From the NCBI GenBank assembly GCA_900545995.1, contig URBM01000028.1, forward strand, positions 1 through 16,342: a stretch of 16,342 bases of DNA, written 5' to 3'. The stretch comes from an uncultured Collinsella sp. (GTDB lineage Bacteria > Actinomycetota > Coriobacteriia > Coriobacteriales > Coriobacteriaceae). How positions within the stretch are numbered: the stretch's first letter is position 1; every line of letters begins with the position of its first letter. Positions 13,842 through 16,342 of the stretch are shown here, piece by piece. Under the pieces are notes generated by a model, which worked only from the letters and a program-made list of their open reading frames with translations, did not search any database and was not told where the DNA came from. Both the position numbers and the translations under genes were made by a program.

Positions 13842-14768
13842 ATGCCCATTCGCATCCCCGACGCCCTCCCTGCCGCCGCGCAGCTCGAGAGCGAGAACAT
13901 CTTTGTCATGACCGAGTACCGCGCGCTGCACCAGGACATCCGTCCGCTGCGCGTGCTCATCCTCAACCTCATGCCCACCAAAATCGCTACCGAGACGCAG
14001 ATCATGCGCAAGCTCTCCAACACGCCGCTGCAGGTGGAGGTGGACCTGCTGCGCACGAAAACGCACGAGGCCACGCACGTGAGCGCCGGCCACCTGGAGA
14101 CGTTCTACCGCACGTTCGACGACATCCGCGACATCCACTACGACGGCCTGATCATCACGGGCGCGCCGGTGGAGCAGATGCCGTTCGAGGAGGTCGACTA
14201 CTGGCCCGAGCTCTGCCAGATCATGGATTGGTCCACCACGCACGTGCACTCTACGCTGCACATTTGTTGGGGCGCGCAGGCCGGCCTGTACCATCATTAC
14301 GGCATCCAGAAGTACGACCTGCCGGCAAAGGCGAGCGGCGTGTTCGAGCATTATCTGGTGAAGCCGCAAAGCCCGCTGGTCCGCGGCTTTGACGACCGCT
14401 TCTATGCCGTACATTCGCGCAACACCGACGTGCGCCGCGAGGACGTGGAGGCCGAGCCGCAGCTTGAGGTCGTGGCCGTGTCCGACGAGGTGGGCCTGTA
14501 CATCGTCAAGTCGACCGACAGCCGTCGCTTCTTTGTCTTTGGTCACCCCGAGTACGATACCGACACGCTGCGCCTGGAGTACGAGCGCGACGTGAAGCGC
14601 GGCCTCAACCCGGAGGTGCCGGCGCATTACTTCCCGGGCGACGACCCCACCGCCGAGCCGCGCAACGTCTGGCGCAGCCAGGCTCAGCTGTTCTACACCA
14701 ACTGGCTCAACTACTACGTCTACCAGACCACGCCCTACGACCTGGCCCGCGCCGGCGAGGAGCACTAG
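13842..14768 (+). CDS. metAA: Homoserine O-acyltransferase MetA, probably acetyl-CoA specific
   Basis: The 308-residue cytoplasmic enzyme carries out the first committed step of methionine synthesis by acylating homoserine. It has a glutamine-amidotransferase-like fold, catalytic C142 in HICWGAQAG, and the H235/E237 pair in FGHPEYD. The length matches MetA. Residue 111, which I recall as the acyl-donor switch, is Glu (APVEQM); Gly there gives succinyl-CoA use in E. coli, while Glu gives acetyl-CoA use as in Bacillus cereus. I therefore favour homoserine O-acetyltransferase. AAGGAG at 13831-13836 lies 5 nt before the ATG. I saw no SAM riboswitch or T-box in the 210 nt upstream. No other methionine gene is in the window. 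Confidence 0.94.
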   Translation: MPIRIPDALPAAAQLESENIFVMTEYRALHQDIRPLRVLILNLMPTKIATETQIMRKLSNTPLQVEVDLLRTKTHEATHVSAGHLETFYRTFDDIRDIHYDGLIITGAPVEQMPFEEVDYWPELCQIMDWSTTHVHSTLHICWGAQAGLYHHYGIQKYDLPAKASGVFEHYLVKPQSPLVRGFDDRFYAVHSRNTDVRREDVEAEPQLEVVAVSDEVGLYIVKSTDSRRFFVFGHPEYDTDTLRLEYERDVKRGLNPEVPAHYFPGDDPTAEPRNVWRSQAQLFYTNWLNYYVYQTTPYDLARAGEEH

Positions 14769-14820
14769 GCTGTAGCTGTGGTTGCTGCTGCGGCCGTTGC
14801 TGTGCTCGCGGCGTGACGAA

Positions 14821-14934
14821 CGTGGATTTTCGGACACACGAGCGTGGATTTTCGGACGTTTACAAATCGAGCGTGGATAATCTCCCACTTTTGGCCGAGG
14901 AAGGGGCCAAAAACGGGAGATTTTCCACGCTCGA
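14821..14934. repeat. 114-bp CGTGGA repeat element, copy A
   Basis: CGTGGATTTTCGGAC occurs at 14821-14835 and 14843-14857 (22-bp period). A third CGTGGA follows at 14872 (29 bp on) and opens a palindrome. Arms 14867-14896 and 14905-14934 pair at 27 of 30 positions around an 8-nt loop. Copy B at 16223-16336 has the same length and internal spacing. TTTTTC directly after the palindrome (14935-14940) means it could also act as terminator for metAA. The element occupies part of the 462-nt non-coding region 14769-15230. Confidence 0.8.
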
Positions 14935-15143
14935 TTTTTCTGTAGCTGTCATGCCGGCGGCCTCGTTACACGTCGAGTGCATACGGGCCACGTTGCAAAC
15001 AAGGTAGTTTTGAGCCACAGCATATTTTCTTTAAAAGAAATCGACGGCTTTAGAGGCGCCAAATTGTGGAGACAGGGACCTCTCGACAACTACCCTACCT
15101 GCAGATATAAGCCATCAGCCTAAAACGTCCAAAACCGTCAAGT
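14935..15143. other. Non-coding stretch with a weak inverted repeat
   Basis: No gene is supported here. GGTAGTT (15003-15009) can pair with AACTACC (15088-15094), and AGAGG (15052-15056) with CCTCT (15079-15083). CAGGGACC at about 15073-15080 resembles the GGGAC words of other intergenic elements. It may be a decayed repeat. Confidence 0.3.
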
Positions 15144-15175
15144 ATTTGGTCAGCGCCCGGACAGCATTTGGTCAG
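15144..15175 (+). promoter_or_regulatory. ATTTGGTCAG direct repeat upstream of the AbiEi-like gene
   Basis: ATTTGGTCAG occurs at 15144-15153 and 15166-15175, exactly 22 bp apart (two helical turns). The second copy ends 55 nt before the ATG. Position and spacing suggest an operator, perhaps bound by the winged-helix protein encoded next; this is inference. No convincing -35/-10 pair was found. Confidence 0.4.
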
Positions 15176-15230
15176 ACTTCGCATGAAACCGTCTGGTACG
15201 TTTGCGCCGTTCCAAGAGTTGGGAGGCGAC

Positions 15231-16193
15231 ATGGGAAACATGACGGCGAATCAAAGACTTACAAGCCACATTAAAGCGTGCGAACAGCAGATGAGCTGCG
15301 TGTACGCACGCACGGCGGCGGAGGCAAAGCAGATTGAGCGGCGTGTGGCGGCGGGAAGTCTAGAGGCGGTCATGCCGGGGCTGTATGCGCGTCCGGATTA
15401 TTGGTCCGAGCTCAAGTTTCGGCAACGTTATCTGCATCGGGTGCGGGCCCTTGCGCAAAAGCATCCCGACTGGACGTTTTGCTCCTATACGGCGGCTGTT
15501 ATCTATGGCCTTTCGGTTTCGCATGCCAATTTGACGCACATCCATATCGCCGCGGCGCCGGCGCAATCGACGACGCCGGGCTCTCGGGTGATTCGCCATC
15601 GTTATGCTCGTCAAACGCGGGCAATCCAGATGGATATTGCCGTGACCGATATCGACCAAACGATTACGGATTGCCTGGTCGATGCATCGTTTGTCGAGGG
15701 ACTGATCATTGCGGACTCGGCGCTTCATGAGCAGCTGTTGTCGAAGGAGCATCTCGTTGAGGCAATCAACAAGCTTGGCTTAAATCGTCGCGGTGTTGTG
15801 ACGGCGCGAAGTGTTGCGCGGTGTGCCGATGGCCTATCGGAAAGCGGTGGCGAGTCCAAGGCGCGTGCCCTGATGATTGAGCGCGGCTGGCAGACGCCGG
15901 AGCTGCAAGTTGAGCTGTTCGACCCGGTTGAGCCGGGGCGGCCGTATCGAGTTGACTACTTGTGGCGTGTGGGCGACCGGCTGATTATCGGGGAGTTCGA
16001 CGGATTCGTTAAAAGCGAGAAGGCGGCGGAGGAGGGCAAGCTCGCGAAGGCGCAGTTTGATGAGCGCCAGCGCGAGTCGAGGCTTTCGCTGCTTGATAAC
16101 TGCAAGATCGTGCGCTTGTGCTGGGATGATCTAAGGGATCCGACAAAGCTCGATCGCAAGCTCAAGGTCGCCGGCGTGCCGCGTGCGTGCTGA
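15231..16193 (+). CDS. AbiEi-like winged-helix protein with C-terminal PD-(D/E)XK (DUF559/Vsr-like) domain
   Basis: The predicted protein has 320 residues. The N-terminal part (about 20-60) resembles the AbiEi antitoxin winged helix: YARTAAEAKQIERRVAAGSL followed by VMPGLYARPDYW. A middle region (about 78-190) contains FCSYTAAVIYGLSV. The C-terminal part (about 205-310) fits a Vsr/DUF559 nuclease core, with E208 (GESKAR), D242 (YRVDYLW), E255/D257 (IGEFDG) and K261. I chose the ATG at 15231, 4 nt after GGGAGG; the frame is open upstream to 15168 but without a ribosome site. No AbiEii toxin gene is adjacent. It lies between two copies of a 114-bp repeat. Its function is unknown; defence, transcription control or element upkeep are possible. 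The fold assignment is by eye. Confidence 0.7.
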   Translation: MGNMTANQRLTSHIKACEQQMSCVYARTAAEAKQIERRVAAGSLEAVMPGLYARPDYWSELKFRQRYLHRVRALAQKHPDWTFCSYTAAVIYGLSVSHANLTHIHIAAAPAQSTTPGSRVIRHRYARQTRAIQMDIAVTDIDQTITDCLVDASFVEGLIIADSALHEQLLSKEHLVEAINKLGLNRRGVVTARSVARCADGLSESGGESKARALMIERGWQTPELQVELFDPVEPGRPYRVDYLWRVGDRLIIGEFDGFVKSEKAAEEGKLAKAQFDERQRESRLSLLDNCKIVRLCWDDLRDPTKLDRKLKVAGVPRAC

Positions 16194-16222
16194 GGCAGTT
16201 GCAGGGCGTTTGGCTGCACAAG

Positions 16223-16336
16223 CGTGGAAAATCGGACGGACGAGCGTGGAAATCTGGACGCTTGTTGAATGAGCGTGGATAATCTCCCACTTTTGGCTCG
16301 TAAGGGGGCCCAAAGTGGGAGATTTTCCACGCTCAT
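16223..16336. repeat. 114-bp CGTGGA repeat element, copy B
   Basis: CGTGGA words lie at 16223, 16245 and 16274, the same 22- and 29-bp spacing as in copy A. The palindrome arms 16269-16297 and 16308-16336 pair at 27 of 29 positions around a 10-nt loop. The segment GAGCGTGGATAATCTCCCAC is identical in both copies. It begins 29 nt after the AbiEi-like gene and ends 6 nt before the window edge. Loop and linker bases differ between copies while arms and spacing are kept, which points to selection on structure. Confidence 0.8.
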
Positions 16337-16342
16337 CTTGCG

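Noticed and set aside
15231..16193. Complete AbiE type IV toxin-antitoxin pair
   Set aside because: No AbiEii-like nucleotidyltransferase gene is present on either side within the window.
14821..16336. CRISPR array
   Set aside because: The repeats come as two separate elements with internal palindromes and a gene between them; there are no regular spacers and no cas genes.
14821..16336. Insertion sequence with terminal repeats
   Set aside because: The two copies are direct, not inverted, and the internal protein shows no transposase or recombinase motifs.
1..16342. tRNA or rRNA genes
   Set aside because: No cloverleaf-like sequence or rRNA segment was recognised in any gap; a tRNAscan/Infernal run would settle it.

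Overview
The window looks like chromosomal DNA of a gut actinobacterium of the class Coriobacteriia, most likely Collinsella. That is an inference from the high GC content, the gene set, the TACAAT-type -10 boxes, and the many palindromic intergenic elements carrying GGGAC-like words. No database search was possible. All genes read on the + strand except one lactate/2-hydroxyacid dehydrogenase gene.

Layout. (1) 1-1316: a long palindrome and an EamA/DMT permease gene. (2) 1317-5350: a mannose-family PTS (fused EIIA-EIIB, EIIC, EIID) followed by a SIS-domain sugar-amine phosphate deglycase, closed by a strong terminator. (3) 5351-7435: a HAD phosphatase and a YitT-family membrane protein, separated by a large inverted-repeat element. 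(4) 7436-11409: a GntR/UTRA regulator, a 400-base repeat and RNA-like intergenic region, recQ, and a second GntR/UTRA regulator 3 nt behind recQ. (5) 11410-13631: a second deglycase with its own operator-flanked promoter, then the dehydrogenase gene reading towards it. (6) 13842-16342: a MetA-type homoserine O-acyltransferase, then an AbiEi-like winged-helix plus PD-(D/E)XK protein bracketed by two copies of a 114-bp repeat.

How the genes fit together. The PTS and deglycase resemble the Salmonella gfr system and the frl/fra deglycases for Amadori compounds (fructoselysine, glucoselysine). The PTS would import and phosphorylate the glycated amino acid, and the deglycase would split it into glucose 6-phosphate and the free amino acid. 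Both deglycases keep the Glu/His pair, 16 residues apart, that I recall as catalytic in FraB. Two operator sets are visible. CGTTATA words lie at the promoters of the DMT permease, the PTS operon and the first GntR gene, suggesting one regulon. Paired ATAGAAC words flank the promoter of the second deglycase, just downstream of the second GntR gene. This suggests two parallel regulator-deglycase pairs sharing one PTS, with the DMT permease perhaps exporting the released amino acid.

The most unusual part is 14821-16336. A predicted DNA-binding/nuclease gene sits between two repeat copies with the same internal spacing (three direct CGTGGA words 22 and 29 bp apart, then an inverted arm). No transposase or toxin partner is visible. 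A candidate structured RNA (8305-8402, best folded on the - strand) also deserves attention.
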